NCBI RefSeq assembly: GCF_009649175.1
Contig: NZ_WJPO01000001.1
Location: 62,001 to 126,000, forward strand
Source: Rhodovulum strictum
GTDB lineage: Bacteria; Pseudomonadota; Alphaproteobacteria; Rhodobacterales; Rhodobacteraceae
Reading direction: 5' to 3'
DNA length: 64,000 nt
Shown here: piece by piece, positions 1 through 10,881 of the stretch
How positions within the stretch are numbered: the first letter of the stretch is position 1
Layout of the letters: each line of letters opens with the position of its first letter
Program-made: the position numbers and the translations under genes
The notes under the pieces: generated by a model
Database searches by the model: none
Told to the model about the DNA's origin: nothing
Seen by the model: the letters and a program-made list of their open reading frames with translations, nothing else

Positions 1-2075
<2,075 letters not shown>

Positions 2076-2117
2076 TGGCGCACTGGTCCATCGGTGTTGC
2101 TCGTCGCCGGCCGGAGA

Positions 2118-2141
2118 TGGGTATTTGGGCCAAGCAGAAGA
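2118..2141. repeat. Dispersed intergenic motif, copy 1
   Basis: A 24-base stretch built around GGGTATTTGGGCCAAG and followed by CAGAAGA. It matches a second intergenic copy at 35431-35454 with three mismatches. Both copies sit in non-coding DNA just past a plus-strand stop codon. Function is unknown. The recurrence in a 64 kb window suggests a genome-wide dispersed element. Confidence 0.55.
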
Positions 2142-2259
2142 CAGGGGCGGGCGGGGGTTTCGGCCCGCTTTTTCCGCTCGCATACCGTGCGGCGCTTTGC
2201 TAGAAGGACGCGGATTTGAGGGGCGGCCCTTTGCGTCACGGGCTGCCCTTGCGCTTTTT

Positions 2260-2344
2260 GCGGGTGTGGCGGAACTGGCAGACGCACCAGATTTAGGTTC
2301 TGGCGCCGAAAGGCGTGGGGGTTCAAGTCCCTCCACCCGCACCA
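2260..2344 (+). tRNA. tRNA-Leu (anticodon UAG)
   Basis: The seven-base acceptor stem GCGGGTG (2260-2266) pairs with CACCCGC (2334-2340), followed by discriminator A and an encoded CCA at 2342-2344. The anticodon stem CCAGA/TCTGG encloses the loop TTTAGGT, giving anticodon TAG and so leucine. A long variable arm (GGCGCCGAAAGGCGT region) fits a class II tRNA, and the T arm has GGTTCAAGTCC. It lies 24 bases ahead of tig on the same strand, so the two may be co-transcribed. Confidence 0.97.
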
Positions 2345-2368
2345 GGATGGGATGAAAAGGACAACGAG

Positions 2369-3700
2369 ATGCAGGTCACCGAGACCCTGAATGACGGCCT
2401 GAAACGCGGCTACACGATCACCGTGACCGCCGCCGAGCTTGACGAAAAGGTCAACGCGAAGCTCGAGGAATTCCGGCCCCAGGTCGAGATCAAGGGCTTT
2501 CGCAAGGGCAAGGTGCCGATGCCGCTGCTGAAGAAGCAGTTCGGTCCGCGCGTCATGGGCGAGGTCATGCAGGAGACGATCGACGGCGCGATGAGCGCGC
2601 ATTTCGAGCAGACCGGAGACCGCCCCGCGCTTCAGCCCGATGTCAAGATGACCAACGAGGGCTGGAAGGAAGGCGACGATATCGTTGTCGAGATGACCTA
2701 CGAGGCGCTTCCCGCGATCCCCGAGCCCGACCTGAAGGCGATCAAGCTTGAAAAGCTGGTGGTCAAGGCCGGAGAGGACGAGATCGGCGAGGCGCTGGGC
2801 AAGCTGGCCGAGACCGCGCAGGTTTTCGAGGATCGGCGCAAGGGCTCGAAGGCGAAGGAAGGCGATCAGGTCGTGATCGACTTCGTCGGCAAGCTGGGCG
2901 ACGAGCCCTTCGAGGGCGGCGCAGCCGAGGATTACCCGCTGGTGCTGGGCTCGCAGAGCTTCATCCCCGGCTTCGAGGATCAGTTGGTCGGTGCCAAGGC
3001 AGGCGACGAGGTGACGGTCACGGTGACCTTCCCCGAGAATTACGGCGCCGAGAAGCTGAAGGGCCGGGAAGCGACCTTTGATGTCACGGTCAAGGCGGTC
3101 AAGGCGCCGAAGGCGGCCGAGATCGACGACGAGTTGGCCAAGCAGTTCGGGGCCGAAAGCCTCGAGGCGCTGAAGGGGCAGGTTGCCGAGCGTCTGGAAG
3201 CCGAGTTCCGCGGCGCGGCCCGTGCGGTGATGAAGCGCGCGCTGCTGGATGTGCTGGACGAGACCATCAGCTTCGATCTGCCGCCGAGCCTGGTCGAGGT
3301 GGAGGCCAAGCAGATCGCGCATCAACTCTGGCACGAGGAGCATCCCGAGGTCCACGGCCACGAGCATGGCGAGATCGCCGCGACCGACGAGCATCAGAAG
3401 CTGGCCGGGCGGCGGGTGAAGCTGGGGCTTCTTCTGGCCGAGATCGGGCGCAAGGCCGAGGTCAACGTGTCGGACAACGAGATGACCCAGGCGGTGCTGG
3501 CCCAGGCGCGCCAGTTCCCGGGCCAGGAGCGGCAGTTCTTCGATTTCGTGCGCCAGAACCAGGCGTTGCAGCAGCAGATCCGGGCGCCGCTGTTCGAGGA
3601 CAAGGTGGTGGACTACATCTTCGAACTGGCCGAGGTGACCGAGAAGGAAGTGACCAAGGCCGATCTGGAGAAGGCGGTCGAGAAGCTCGACGAGGAATGA
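2369..3700 (+). CDS. tig: Trigger factor (ribosome-associated chaperone and prolyl isomerase)
   Basis: Chaperone that binds ribosomal protein L23 at the exit tunnel and holds nascent chains. The N-terminal domain carries the ribosome-docking signature [19 protein letters not shown] near residues 36-54. A FKBP-like isomerase domain follows (about 155-245, from [19 protein letters not shown]), then the helical C-terminal arm domain. Length is 443 residues, typical for Rhodobacterales. The start ATG at 2369 has AAAAGG eight bases upstream. The frame stays open further 5' but that part runs through the tRNA. An intrinsic terminator follows about 30 bases after the stop. Confidence 0.97.
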   Translation: MQVTETLNDGLKRGYTITVTAAELDEKVNAKLEEFRPQVEIKGFRKGKVPMPLLKKQFGPRVMGEVMQETIDGAMSAHFEQTGDRPALQPDVKMTNEGWKEGDDIVVEMTYEALPAIPEPDLKAIKLEKLVVKAGEDEIGEALGKLAETAQVFEDRRKGSKAKEGDQVVIDFVGKLGDEPFEGGAAEDYPLVLGSQSFIPGFEDQLVGAKAGDEVTVTVTFPENYGAEKLKGREATFDVTVKAVKAPKAAEIDDELAKQFGAESLEALKGQVAERLEAEFRGAARAVMKRALLDVLDETISFDLPPSLVEVEAKQIAHQLWHEEHPEVHGHEHGEIAATDEHQKLAGRRVKLGLLLAEIGRKAEVNVSDNEMTQAVLAQARQFPGQERQFFDFVRQNQALQQQIRAPLFEDKVVDYIFELAEVTEKEVTKADLEKAVEKLDEE

Positions 3701-3729
3701 GAGCAGCGCCATCGCGCGTCGCCGGGAAG

Positions 3730-3759
3730 GGGCTGCCTTTGGGCGGCCCTTTTTCTTTT
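3730..3759 (+). terminator. Intrinsic terminator after tig
   Basis: GGGCTGCC (3730-3737) pairs with GGCGGCCC (3742-3749) around a TTTG loop, with one G-U pair. The run TTTTTCTTTT follows immediately. This is a canonical rho-independent terminator on the plus strand. Confidence 0.9.
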
Positions 3760-3797
3760 GGGCTGGGGGCGTGGGCGCAACGATCCGGGCACGGCTG

Positions 3798-3832
3798 AAA
3801 CGAAACGGGCCGCACCCCTGGGGTGCGGCCCG
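3798..3832 (-). terminator. Intrinsic terminator of the rpsF-rpsR-rplI operon
   Basis: A near-perfect inverted repeat at 3806-3832 (CGGGCCGCAC and GTGCGGCCCG around a C/G-rich centre). On the minus strand it is followed by TTTCGTTT (3805-3798). It lies 54 bases past the rplI stop codon and faces the tig terminator. Confidence 0.85.
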
Positions 3833-3886
3833 TCCATGTCTTGTGGCGGAGAACGGCCGGGATTGACCGGGCGCGGCCCCGGGGCC

Positions 3887-4504
3887 TTAGCGCGGCTGTT
3901 CCTCGCCCGAGCCCTGGGTCTCGGCGACATCGGCGAGGTAGTCGTCGGCGGCCGAGCCGATCTCGTCGAACAGTTCCGAGATCTCGAATTCGGCGGCGGC
4001 CTCTTCCTCGGCGGCGAGTTGCTGGATCGACTTGCCGGACGCCTGAAGCGCGGCTTCCTCGACCGAGCGGGCGACGTTCACCTTGACGGTGACCTCGACC
4101 TCGGGGTGCAGCGTCACGGTGACGTCATGCAGGCCCAGTTCCTTGATCGGGCCGGTCAGGGCAACCTGCTTGCGGTCGACGCTGAAGCCGTCGGCGGTGG
4201 CCGCGTCGGCCACGTCACGGGTGGTGACCGAGCCGTAGAGCGCACCCGAATCGGAGGCCGAACGAATCACGACGAATTGCTGTCCGTCGAGCTTGGCGGC
4301 CAGCGCCTCGGCCTCTTTCTTCGTTTCAAGGTTGCGCGCCTCGAGCTGGGCCTTGTCGGCCTCGAAGCGGGCGATGTTCGCCGCGCTGGCGCGCAGGGCC
4401 TTGCCCTGGGGCAGCAGGAAGTTGCGGGCGAAGCCGTCCTTGACGTTCACGACCTCGCCCATCTGGCCGAGCTTGGCCACGCGTTCCAGAAGGATCACTT
4501 GCAT
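3887..4504 (-). CDS. rplI: 50S ribosomal protein L9
   Basis: Large-subunit protein that binds 23S rRNA near the L1 stalk base. The start [21 protein letters not shown] and the segment [16 protein letters not shown] are the classic N-terminal L9 signature. A long connecting helix and a C-terminal domain follow. At 205 residues it is longer than the 150-residue E. coli protein. The extra part is an acidic tail (about residues 160-205, rich in E, D and A), an extension I associate with alphaproteobacterial L9. It is the last gene of rpsF-rpsR-rplI, 12 bases after rpsR. Confidence 0.97.
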   Translation of the reverse strand: MQVILLERVAKLGQMGEVVNVKDGFARNFLLPQGKALRASAANIARFEADKAQLEARNLETKKEAEALAAKLDGQQFVVIRSASDSGALYGSVTTRDVADAATADGFSVDRKQVALTGPIKELGLHDVTVTLHPEVEVTVKVNVARSVEEAALQASGKSIQQLAAEEEAAAEFEISELFDEIGSAADDYLADVAETQGSGEEQPR

Positions 4505-4516
4505 GGATCTCGCTCC

Positions 4517-4744
4517 TTATTTCACGGCGTAAGGAAGCAGCGCGAGGAAGCGGGCGCGCTTGATCGCGCGCGACAGTTCACGCTGTTTTTTGGCCGAGAC
4601 GGCGGTGATGCGCGAGGGCACGATCTTGCCCCGCTCGGAGATGTAGCGCTGCAGCAGGCGAACGTCCTTGTAGTCGATCTTGGGCGCGTTCTCGCCCGAG
4701 AAGGGGCAGACCTTGCGGCGGCGGAAAAACGGTTTTGCGGCCAT
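4517..4744 (-). CDS. rpsR: 30S ribosomal protein S18
   Basis: Small-subunit protein that heterodimerises with S6 on the platform. The 75 residues contain [19 protein letters not shown] and the signature [38 protein letters not shown]. Length and sequence are normal for the family. It is the middle gene of the S6-S18-L9 operon, 28 bases downstream of rpsF. Confidence 0.98.
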   Translation of the reverse strand: MAAKPFFRRRKVCPFSGENAPKIDYKDVRLLQRYISERGKIVPSRITAVSAKKQRELSRAIKRARFLALLPYAVK

Positions 4745-4772
4745 GGGTTAGGCTCCTGTTGGCAGGCTTGGA

Positions 4773-5135
4773 TCAGCGACGCTCGCGGCGTTCGCCGCGT
4801 TCACCACGCTCTTCGCGCTTCTGCATCTGCGCCGAGGGGCCCTCTTCATGGGCCTCGACCTTGACGGTCAGCACGCGCATCACGTCTTCATGCAGCCGCA
4901 TCAGACGTTCCATCTCCTGCACGGCGGGCGCGGGCGCGTCGGTGCGCAGGAAGGCGTAATGCCCCTTGCGGTTCTTGTTGATCTTGAAGGCCATCGTCTT
5001 GACGCCCCAATACTCGTGCTCGACGACCTTGCCGCCGTTATCCGCGAGAATGGCACCGAAATGTTCGATGAGGCCCTCGGCCTGCGCGTTGGACAGATCC
5101 TGACGCGCGATGAACACATGCTCGTAAAGCGGCAT
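4773..5135 (-). CDS. rpsF: 30S ribosomal protein S6
   Basis: Small-subunit protein that partners with S18. The frame extends much further upstream, but ATG at 5135 gives the standard start MPLYEHVFIARQDLSNAQAE with GGAG just upstream. The core contains GGKVVEHEYWGVKTMAFKI and ends in an arginine- and glutamate-rich tail (EERGERGERRERR). It is 120 residues. It is first in its operon, with a clear promoter at 5245-5272 and a hairpin leader between promoter and start, which suggests autogenous control by S6:S18. Confidence 0.97.
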   Translation of the reverse strand: MPLYEHVFIARQDLSNAQAEGLIEHFGAILADNGGKVVEHEYWGVKTMAFKINKNRKGHYAFLRTDAPAPAVQEMERLMRLHEDVMRVLTVKVEAHEEGPSAQMQKREERGERGERRERR

Positions 5136-5182
5136 GCTGTCTCCAGTCCTGTTACGGGTGCGCTTCAAAGGGCGGGTCCGAA

Positions 5183-5239
5183 GGTCTTCCGCATCCCGCC
5201 CACGAGAGGCCGCACCGGTCAATATCGTTGCGGAAGACC
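5183..5239 (-). promoter_or_regulatory. Hairpin leader of the rpsF operon (candidate S6:S18-binding element)
   Basis: On the minus strand GGTCTTCCGCA (5239-5229) and TGCGGAAGACC (5193-5183) form a perfect 11-bp stem closing a 35-base loop that contains ACCGGTGCGG. The 5' arm begins almost exactly at the transcription start expected from the promoter at 5245-5272. Ribosomal operons of this type are known in many bacteria to carry a leader bound by the S6:S18 complex. Assignment to that class is inference from position and shape. Confidence 0.55.
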
Positions 5240-5244
5240 TGCGC

Positions 5245-5272
5245 CTTATACAGATGCGCCCGCGCGATGCAA
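5245..5272 (-). promoter_or_regulatory. Sigma-70 promoter of rpsF operon
   Basis: Minus-strand -35 TTGCAT (5272-5267), a 16-base spacer, and -10 TATAAG (5250-5245). The expected start is near 5238, leaving a leader of about 100 bases before the rpsF ATG. Confidence 0.7.
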
Positions 5273-5395
5273 GCCTGGCCCGGCCGGATCGGGCCTTGCC
5301 ACGCGGTTGCCCGGAAATCTGCCCCGGTCCGGCGCATTGATGCCGCTTTCGCGCAGGAGGTTCGTGCCGAGCTTTGCAACAAGAGTGCGACCGAC

Positions 5396-6034
5396 ATGAC
5401 GACCGGCCCTGAAATCCGGGACGAGGCCCTTTCGGACTGCGCGCGAGCGGTGTTGCCCGGGGTAACCGAGACCCGCTGGGGATATGTTGTGACCGCAGGC
5501 GGGGATGTCTCGCGCAATGCCGCGGCGATCGAACTGGCTGCCGGGATCGGCGGGCTGACCCTGTTCGCAATGGCGGGCGGGCTTTGGCTGGTGCCGCCGC
5601 TCATCGGGTTCGGGCTGTCGATGCAGCTTGCACTTGGCGGGGGGCTTTCGCTTGTGGCGGGAGTGGCGCTGATCCGGATTGCCGAGCGGGGGCTGCTGGA
5701 GGAAGTGCAGGTGGACCTGGAGGCGCGCGCGCTGCGCTGCACGCTGAGCAATGCACGCGGGGCGTTGCGCATCCGGCGCGAGGTGGCCTTTGACGAGATC
5801 GGGTCGGTCTTCGTGCAGCGCGCCGAGCGGCCGGGCGTGCCATCGAAGCTGTTCGTGCGGGTAGGGACGGGGGACGACCTGATCGAGGCTGCGCGCGGGC
5901 GCGAGGCAGTCCTGAGTGCGCTGCAAAGCCGGATGGCGCGGGATTTTCAGGGGTCGAGCCTGCGCAAGGTCAATCTCGGGCGGCGGGCGCGGGGGCGACG
6001 GGGGCTTGCCCGGCCGCTGAGCCACGCGGCCTGA
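5396..6034 (+). CDS. Putative membrane protein of unknown function
   Basis: I do not recognise a named family. From ATG 5396 the product is 212 residues. Two hydrophobic helices lie at about residues 45-90 (AAIELAAGIGGLTLFAMAGG and then QLALGGGLSLVAGVALIRIA). They are followed by a soluble C-terminal part with a PH-like beta pattern and a strongly basic tail (RRARGRRGLARPL). The frame is open further upstream to 5228, but that part overlaps the divergent rpsF promoter, so the internal start is preferred despite a weak ribosome site. It stands alone between the ribosomal operon and fabD. Confidence 0.6.
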   Translation: MTTGPEIRDEALSDCARAVLPGVTETRWGYVVTAGGDVSRNAAAIELAAGIGGLTLFAMAGGLWLVPPLIGFGLSMQLALGGGLSLVAGVALIRIAERGLLEEVQVDLEARALRCTLSNARGALRIRREVAFDEIGSVFVQRAERPGVPSKLFVRVGTGDDLIEAARGREAVLSALQSRMARDFQGSSLRKVNLGRRARGRRGLARPLSHAA

Positions 6035-6159
6035 GCGCGGGCCGTCATCCGTTTCCGGCGCGCATCCGCGACCGAAGGCCCCCTGCCGTTTCGGGCGGGT
6101 TGTGAAGCCCCGCCTTAGCCGATAGACCACGCCGAAATCGGCGAGGGAGTAGTGTACCA

Positions 6160-7095
6160 ATGCGTGCATTCGTGTTTCCGGGTCAGGGGGCGCAGACCAT
6201 CGGGATGGGCCGGGCGCTGGCCGAGGCCTATCCGTTGGCGCGCGAAGTGTTCGAGGAAGTGGACGAGGCGTTGGGCGAAAAGCTCTCGGCGCTGATCTGG
6301 GAGGGCGATCAGGATGAACTGACGCTGACCCGGAACGCGCAGCCTGCGTTGATGGCGACCTCGATGGCGGCGATGGCGGCGCTGGGGGCCGAAGGCGTCA
6401 CGGTCAATGCGGCGGCCTTCGTTGCGGGCCATTCTCTGGGCGAATATTCGGCGCTGTGCGCGGCAGGGGCGATCAGCCTGGCCGATACCGCACGGCTGTT
6501 GCGTCTGCGCGGCGAGGCGATGCAGGCGGCGGTTGCGGTGGGCGAGGGCGCCATGGCGGCGATCCTGGGGCTTGATCTTGAGGCGGTGCAGGCGGTGGCT
6601 GCGGCGGTGGCCGAGGGGCAGGTGGTGCAGGCCGCGAATGACAACGATCCGGCGCAGGTGGTGATTTCCGGCCACAAGGCGGGCGTCGAGCGCGCGGTTG
6701 CGCTGGCGCAGGAGCGGGGTGCCAAGCGGGCGGTGATGCTGCCCGTATCTGCGCCGTTCCATTGTGCGCTGATGGAACCCGCGGCCCGGGTCATGGCCGA
6801 GCGTCTGGCCGAGGTGACGATCGAGGCACCGCTGGTGCCGGTGGTGGCCAATGTGCGCGCCCAGGGCGTCAGCGATCCCGACGAGATCCGCGCGCTGCTG
6901 GTCGAGCAGGTGACGGGTGCAGTGCGCTGGCGGGAATCGGTCGCGTGGATGGCCGGTCAGGGCGTCACCGAGATCTGGGAGATCGGCGCGGGCAAGGCTT
7001 TGTCGGGCATGGTCCGCCGGATCGCGCGCGACGTTGCCACGCGGCAGGTCGGCACACCCGAAGAGGTGGTCGCGGCCGTGGACAGCATGAACTGA
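6160..7095 (+). CDS. fabD: Malonyl-CoA:ACP transacylase
   Basis: Transfers malonate from CoA to acyl carrier protein to supply fatty-acid elongation in the cytosol. FVFPGQGAQTIGMG at residues 5-18 forms the oxyanion region. The nucleophile is Ser92 in AGHSLGEYSALCA, and the catalytic histidine is in VSAPFHCALM near residue 200. It has 311 residues, the usual length. It heads the fabD-fabG-acpP-fabF set, with fabG 10 bases downstream. Confidence 0.97.
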   Translation: MRAFVFPGQGAQTIGMGRALAEAYPLAREVFEEVDEALGEKLSALIWEGDQDELTLTRNAQPALMATSMAAMAALGAEGVTVNAAAFVAGHSLGEYSALCAAGAISLADTARLLRLRGEAMQAAVAVGEGAMAAILGLDLEAVQAVAAAVAEGQVVQAANDNDPAQVVISGHKAGVERAVALAQERGAKRAVMLPVSAPFHCALMEPAARVMAERLAEVTIEAPLVPVVANVRAQGVSDPDEIRALLVEQVTGAVRWRESVAWMAGQGVTEIWEIGAGKALSGMVRRIARDVATRQVGTPEEVVAAVDSMN

Positions 7096-7105
7096 GGAGG
7101 GGGAC

Positions 7106-7843
7106 ATGTTCGATCTGAGCGGAAAATGCGCGCTGGTAACCGGCGCGTCGGGGGGGATCGGGGCCGAGATCGCGCGGGCGCTGCATGCGCGGGGCGCGGT
7201 GGTGGGCCTGTCGGGCACGCGCGAGGCGCCGCTGCGCGAACTGGCGGACGAACTGGGCGAGCGTGCCCATGTGCTGCCCTGCGATCTGTCCGACGCCGAG
7301 GCGGTCGAGGCGCTGCCCAAGGCGGCCATCGAGGCGATGGGCGCGCTGGATATCCTGGTGAACAATGCCGGGATCACGCGCGACACGCTGTTCATGCGAC
7401 TGAAGGACGAGGACTGGCAGGCGGTCATCGACGTGAACCTGACCGCGGCGATGCGGCTGTGCCGCGGCGCGGTGCGGGGCATGATCAAGGCGCGCTGGGG
7501 CCGGATCATCAACATCACCTCGGTCGTGGGCACGACGGGCAATCCGGGGCAGGCGAATTATTGCGCCGCCAAGGCGGGGCTGGTGGGACTGTCGAAATCG
7601 CTGGCGCAGGAGGTTGCGGCGCGGGGGATCACGGTGAACTGCATCGCGCCCGGCTTCATCGCGACGGCGATGACCGACAAGCTGACCGACGATCAGAAGG
7701 CCGGGATCCTGGGCGCTGTGCCGATGGGCGCCATGGGCACGCCTGTCGATATTGCCGCGGCCGTGGTCTATCTGGCCAGTTCCGAGGCCGGCTATGTGAC
7801 CGGCGCCACGCTGCATGTGAATGGCGGGATGGCGATGGTCTGA
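7106..7843 (+). CDS. fabG: 3-oxoacyl-ACP reductase
   Basis: NADPH-dependent short-chain dehydrogenase that reduces beta-ketoacyl-ACP in fatty-acid synthesis. The Rossmann motif TGASGGIG is at residues 12-19, NNAG at 86-89, and the catalytic triad is Ser139, Tyr152 and Lys156 (NYCAAKAGLVG). The C-terminus VTGATLHVNGGMAMV is typical of FabG. It has 245 residues with AGGAGG before the start. It follows fabD with a 10-base gap, so the two form an operon. acpP downstream has its own promoter. Confidence 0.97.
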   Translation: MFDLSGKCALVTGASGGIGAEIARALHARGAVVGLSGTREAPLRELADELGERAHVLPCDLSDAEAVEALPKAAIEAMGALDILVNNAGITRDTLFMRLKDEDWQAVIDVNLTAAMRLCRGAVRGMIKARWGRIINITSVVGTTGNPGQANYCAAKAGLVGLSKSLAQEVAARGITVNCIAPGFIATAMTDKLTDDQKAGILGAVPMGAMGTPVDIAAAVVYLASSEAGYVTGATLHVNGGMAMV

Positions 7844-7895
7844 GGACCGCGGGACCGGCCGCGAAAGCGGGCCGCGGTCTGCGACGGGAAAGCGT

Positions 7896-7923
7896 TTGCC
7901 AAGAACTTGCGATGTGTTATAGG
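7896..7923 (+). promoter_or_regulatory. Promoter of acpP
   Basis: -35 TTGCCA (7896-7901), a 16-base spacer, and -10 TATAGG (7918-7923). The start would be near 7930, giving an unusually long leader of about 120 bases before acpP. The leader holds G/C-rich inverted repeats such as GTCGG...CCGAC around 7980-8006. The promoter separates the highly expressed acpP from fabD-fabG. Confidence 0.6.
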
Positions 7924-8050
7924 CGGCGCGAGTTCGTCGGGGGGCGTTCCCCGCGCTTGCGAGAACCCCGCTGCTTGGGGTCGGTGGTGGCCCCTCGTGG
8001 CCGACAGAACAAAGACGGGCGTGCTGCCTGAACAAATGTGAGGAACACAC

Positions 8051-8284
8051 ATGAGCGACATCGCGGATCGCGTTAAGAAGATCGTCGTCGAGCATCTGGG
8101 CGTCGAGGAAGACAAGGTGACCGAGAACGCCTCGTTCATCGACGATCTGGGCGCGGACAGCCTTGATACGGTCGAGCTGGTCATGGCCTTCGAGGAAGAG
8201 TTCGGCATCGAGATCCCGGACGACGCTGCCGAGACCATCCAGACCTTTGGCGATGCGGTGAAGTTCATCCAGAACGCCGCCTGA
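8051..8284 (+). CDS. acpP: Acyl carrier protein
   Basis: Carries growing acyl chains on a 4'-phosphopantetheine arm. It is 77 residues and highly acidic. The attachment serine is Ser37 in the invariant motif [20 protein letters not shown]. The start ATG at 8051 is preceded by GAGGA (8040-8044). It lies between fabG and fabF, with its own promoter upstream and an intrinsic terminator downstream, consistent with expression well above its neighbours. Confidence 0.98.
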   Translation: MSDIADRVKKIVVEHLGVEEDKVTENASFIDDLGADSLDTVELVMAFEEEFGIEIPDDAAETIQTFGDAVKFIQNAA

Positions 8285-8309
8285 GGCGCACAGCCACATC
8301 GGATTTGGA

Positions 8310-8339
8310 ACGGCGTCCCATGGGGCGCCGTTTCTCTTT
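8310..8339 (+). terminator. Intrinsic terminator after acpP
   Basis: ACGGCGTCCC (8310-8319) pairs with GGGGCGCCGT (8322-8331), with one G-U pair, followed by TTTCTCTTT. It lies about 25 bases past the acpP stop and fits an independently terminated acpP message. Confidence 0.85.
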
Positions 8340-8451
8340 GCGGGGGATTGTGGTTCAGGTGGGCGGGCCCGCCCTGCCCGACTTGCCGAGCCCGCCCAAA
8401 GCGCGCTATCAGGGGCACCGGAAAGGACCGTAGGCAGTCTTGGAGGGGCGG

Positions 8452-9714
8452 ATGCGTCGAGTGGTGGTCACGGGTCTGGGGATGGTCACGCCTCTGGCCT
8501 GCGGGGTCGAGGAAACCTGGACACGGCTGATCGCCGGGCAGTCGGGCGTCGGCCCGATCACGCGGTTCGACTGCTCGCGCGTTGTGACCACCTATGCCGC
8601 CGAAATACCGTTTGGCGACGGGACGAACGGTACGTTCAACCCCGATGACTGGATGGACCCCAAGGAACGGCGCAAGGTCGACGATTTCATCCTGTATGGC
8701 ATGGCCGCCGCGACCCAGGCGGTGAAGGATTCGGGCTGGGTGCCCGGGACCGACGCCGAGCGTGAGCGGACCGGCGTGATGATCGGATCGGGTATCGGCG
8801 GCTTGTCGGCGATTGCCGATACGGCGATCCTGTTGCAGGAGAAGGGGCCGCGGCGGGTGTCGCCCTTCTTCATTCCGTCTGCGCTGATCAACCTGGTCTC
8901 GGGGCAGGTCTCGATCCGGTTCGGGTTCAAGGGGCCGAACCATGCGGTGGTGACTGCCTGTTCCACCGGGGCCCATGCCATCGGCGATGCGGCGCGGCTG
9001 ATCCAGTTCGGTGATGCGGACGTGATGGTGGCCGGTGGCGCCGAAAGCCCGATCTCGGAAATCGGGATCGCGGGGTTCAATGCCTGCAAGGCGCTGTCCA
9101 CCAAGCGGGGCAACGATCCGCAAGCGGCGTCGCGGCCCTGGGATACGGATCGCGACGGGTTCGTGATGGGCGAAGGCGCGGGCGTCGTGGTGCTTGAGGA
9201 ACTGGAACACGCCAGGGCGCGCGGGGCGAAGATCTATGCCGAGGTGCTGGGCTACGGGCTGTCGGGCGACGCCTATCACATCACCGCCCCGTCCGAGGAT
9301 GGCGAAGGCGGCTACCGGTCGATGGCCGCGGCGCTGAAGCGGGCCGGTCTGGCGGCATCGGATATCGACTATGTCAACGCGCATGGCACCTCGACCATGG
9401 CCGACACGATAGAGCTGGGCGCGGTCGAACGTCTGCTGGGCGAGGCGGCCGGGTCTGTCACGATGTCGTCCACGAAATCCTCGATCGGGCATCTGCTGGG
9501 CGCGGCGGGCGCGGTCGAGGCGATCTTCTGCATCCTTGCGCTGCGCGATCAGGTGGCGCCGCCCACGCTGAACCTTGACACCCCGCCCGAGGGCGTGCGG
9601 ATCGATCTGGCGCCCAAGGCGGCGCGGCAGCGTGAGATCGCGGTGGCCCTGTCGAACTCGTTCGGGTTTGGCGGCACCAATGCGACGCTTGTGATGGGCC
9701 GCGGTGATCTGTGA
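8452..9714 (+). CDS. fabF: 3-oxoacyl-ACP synthase II
   Basis: Condensing enzyme that elongates acyl-ACP with malonyl-ACP. The active-site cysteine is Cys170 in VVTACSTGAHAIG, and the two histidines are in NAHGTSTMADTIE and SSIGHLLGAAGAVEA. The ending NSFGFGGTNATLVM is the usual C-terminus. The 420-residue length is standard. ATG at 8452 has GGAGGGG four bases upstream and is preferred to an in-frame TTG at 8440. Its stop overlaps the mltG start (TGATG), so fabF and mltG are translationally coupled. Confidence 0.97.
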   Translation: MRRVVVTGLGMVTPLACGVEETWTRLIAGQSGVGPITRFDCSRVVTTYAAEIPFGDGTNGTFNPDDWMDPKERRKVDDFILYGMAAATQAVKDSGWVPGTDAERERTGVMIGSGIGGLSAIADTAILLQEKGPRRVSPFFIPSALINLVSGQVSIRFGFKGPNHAVVTACSTGAHAIGDAARLIQFGDADVMVAGGAESPISEIGIAGFNACKALSTKRGNDPQAASRPWDTDRDGFVMGEGAGVVVLEELEHARARGAKIYAEVLGYGLSGDAYHITAPSEDGEGGYRSMAAALKRAGLAASDIDYVNAHGTSTMADTIELGAVERLLGEAAGSVTMSSTKSSIGHLLGAAGAVEAIFCILALRDQVAPPTLNLDTPPEGVRIDLAPKAARQREIAVALSNSFGFGGTNATLVMGRGDL

Positions 9715-10874
9715 TGTGGCGCTCGGTCGCCTCGAACGCGCTGACGCTGTTCATTGCGCTGTTCCTGATGGCGGGCGGGCTGTTGCTGTGGGCAAAGCGG
9801 CAATACGAAGGGCCGGGGCCCTTGGCGGAACCGATTTGTCTGCGGGTCGAGCCCGGGGCCTCGATGGCCGTGATCTCGCGCGAGCTTGAGGGGCAGAGGG
9901 CGATTTCGAATGCCACGATCTTCCGGCTGGGGGCGAAATATTCCGAGAAGTCCGGCCTGTTGAAGGCGGGAAGCTTCCTGGTTCCGCCCCGCGCCTCGAT
10001 GGAGGAAATCGTCGATATCGTGACGCGCGGCGGGCGGTCGACCTGCGGGACCGAGCTGAATTTCCGCATCGGCGTGGTGAGCGCCCAGTTGCAGCTGCGC
10101 GAGGTCGATCCCGCCACGGGGCGCTATGTCGAGGTGCTGGCCTTTGATCCGGCGGGTGGCGAGATTCCCGAGGACTATGCCGCGTTGCGCGCTGCGCAGG
10201 ATCTGCGGTTCCGGGTGACGCTGGCCGAGGGGGTGACGAGCTGGCAGGTCGTCGAGGAACTGAAGGCAGCGGATTTTCTGGAGGGTGCGGTGGTCGACCT
10301 GCCCGCAGAGGGCAGTCTGGCGCCGGACAGCTATGAGGTGCAGCCCGGCATGGCGCGGGGCGATCTGATCGCCGAGATGCAGCGGCGGCAGGCGGTGATC
10401 CTGGGCGAGCTGTGGGAAAGGCGGGCCGATGGCTTGCCGATCACGACGCCGGAGGAGGCGTTGATCCTAGCCTCGATCGTCGAGAAGGAGACCGGCGTGC
10501 CCGACGAACGGGGCAGGGTGGCCAGCGTCTTTGTCAACCGGCTGCGGCAGGGGATTCGGTTGCAGACCGATCCTACGGTGATTTACGGGGTCACGCTGGG
10601 CAAGGAGCCGCTGGGCCGGGGCATCCGGCAAAGCGAATTGCGCCGGGCGACGCCCTGGAATACCTATGTCATCGACGGGTTGCCGCCCACGCCGATCGCC
10701 AATCCCGGGCGGGCCTCGATCGAGGCGGCGCTGAACCCGGACGATACGGATTTCCTGTTCTTCGTGGCCGATGGGACCGGGGGGCATGCCTTTGCCCGGA
10801 CGCTGGCCGAGCATAACCGGAACGTGGCGCGCTGGCGCCAGATCGAGGCCGAGCAGCGGGGGCAGGGTCAGTAG
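9714..10874 (+). CDS. mltG: Endolytic murein transglycosylase MltG (YceG-like)
   Basis: Inner-membrane lytic transglycosylase that cuts nascent glycan strands and sets their length. One N-terminal transmembrane helix (about residues 6-23, ALTLFIALFLMAGGLLLW) is followed by a periplasmic LysM-like region. The YceG catalytic domain contains ILASIVEKETG, whose glutamate is the expected catalytic residue, and RLRQGIRLQTDPTVIYG. It has 386 residues. Its start overlaps the fabF stop. In Rhodobacterales this gene commonly sits just ahead of the gene transfer agent cluster, as it does here. Confidence 0.95.
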   Translation: MWRSVASNALTLFIALFLMAGGLLLWAKRQYEGPGPLAEPICLRVEPGASMAVISRELEGQRAISNATIFRLGAKYSEKSGLLKAGSFLVPPRASMEEIVDIVTRGGRSTCGTELNFRIGVVSAQLQLREVDPATGRYVEVLAFDPAGGEIPEDYAALRAAQDLRFRVTLAEGVTSWQVVEELKAADFLEGAVVDLPAEGSLAPDSYEVQPGMARGDLIAEMQRRQAVILGELWERRADGLPITTPEEALILASIVEKETGVPDERGRVASVFVNRLRQGIRLQTDPTVIYGVTLGKEPLGRGIRQSELRRATPWNTYVIDGLPPTPIANPGRASIEAALNPDDTDFLFFVADGTGGHAFARTLAEHNRNVARWRQIEAEQRGQGQ

Positions 10875-10881
10875 GTTTCTG

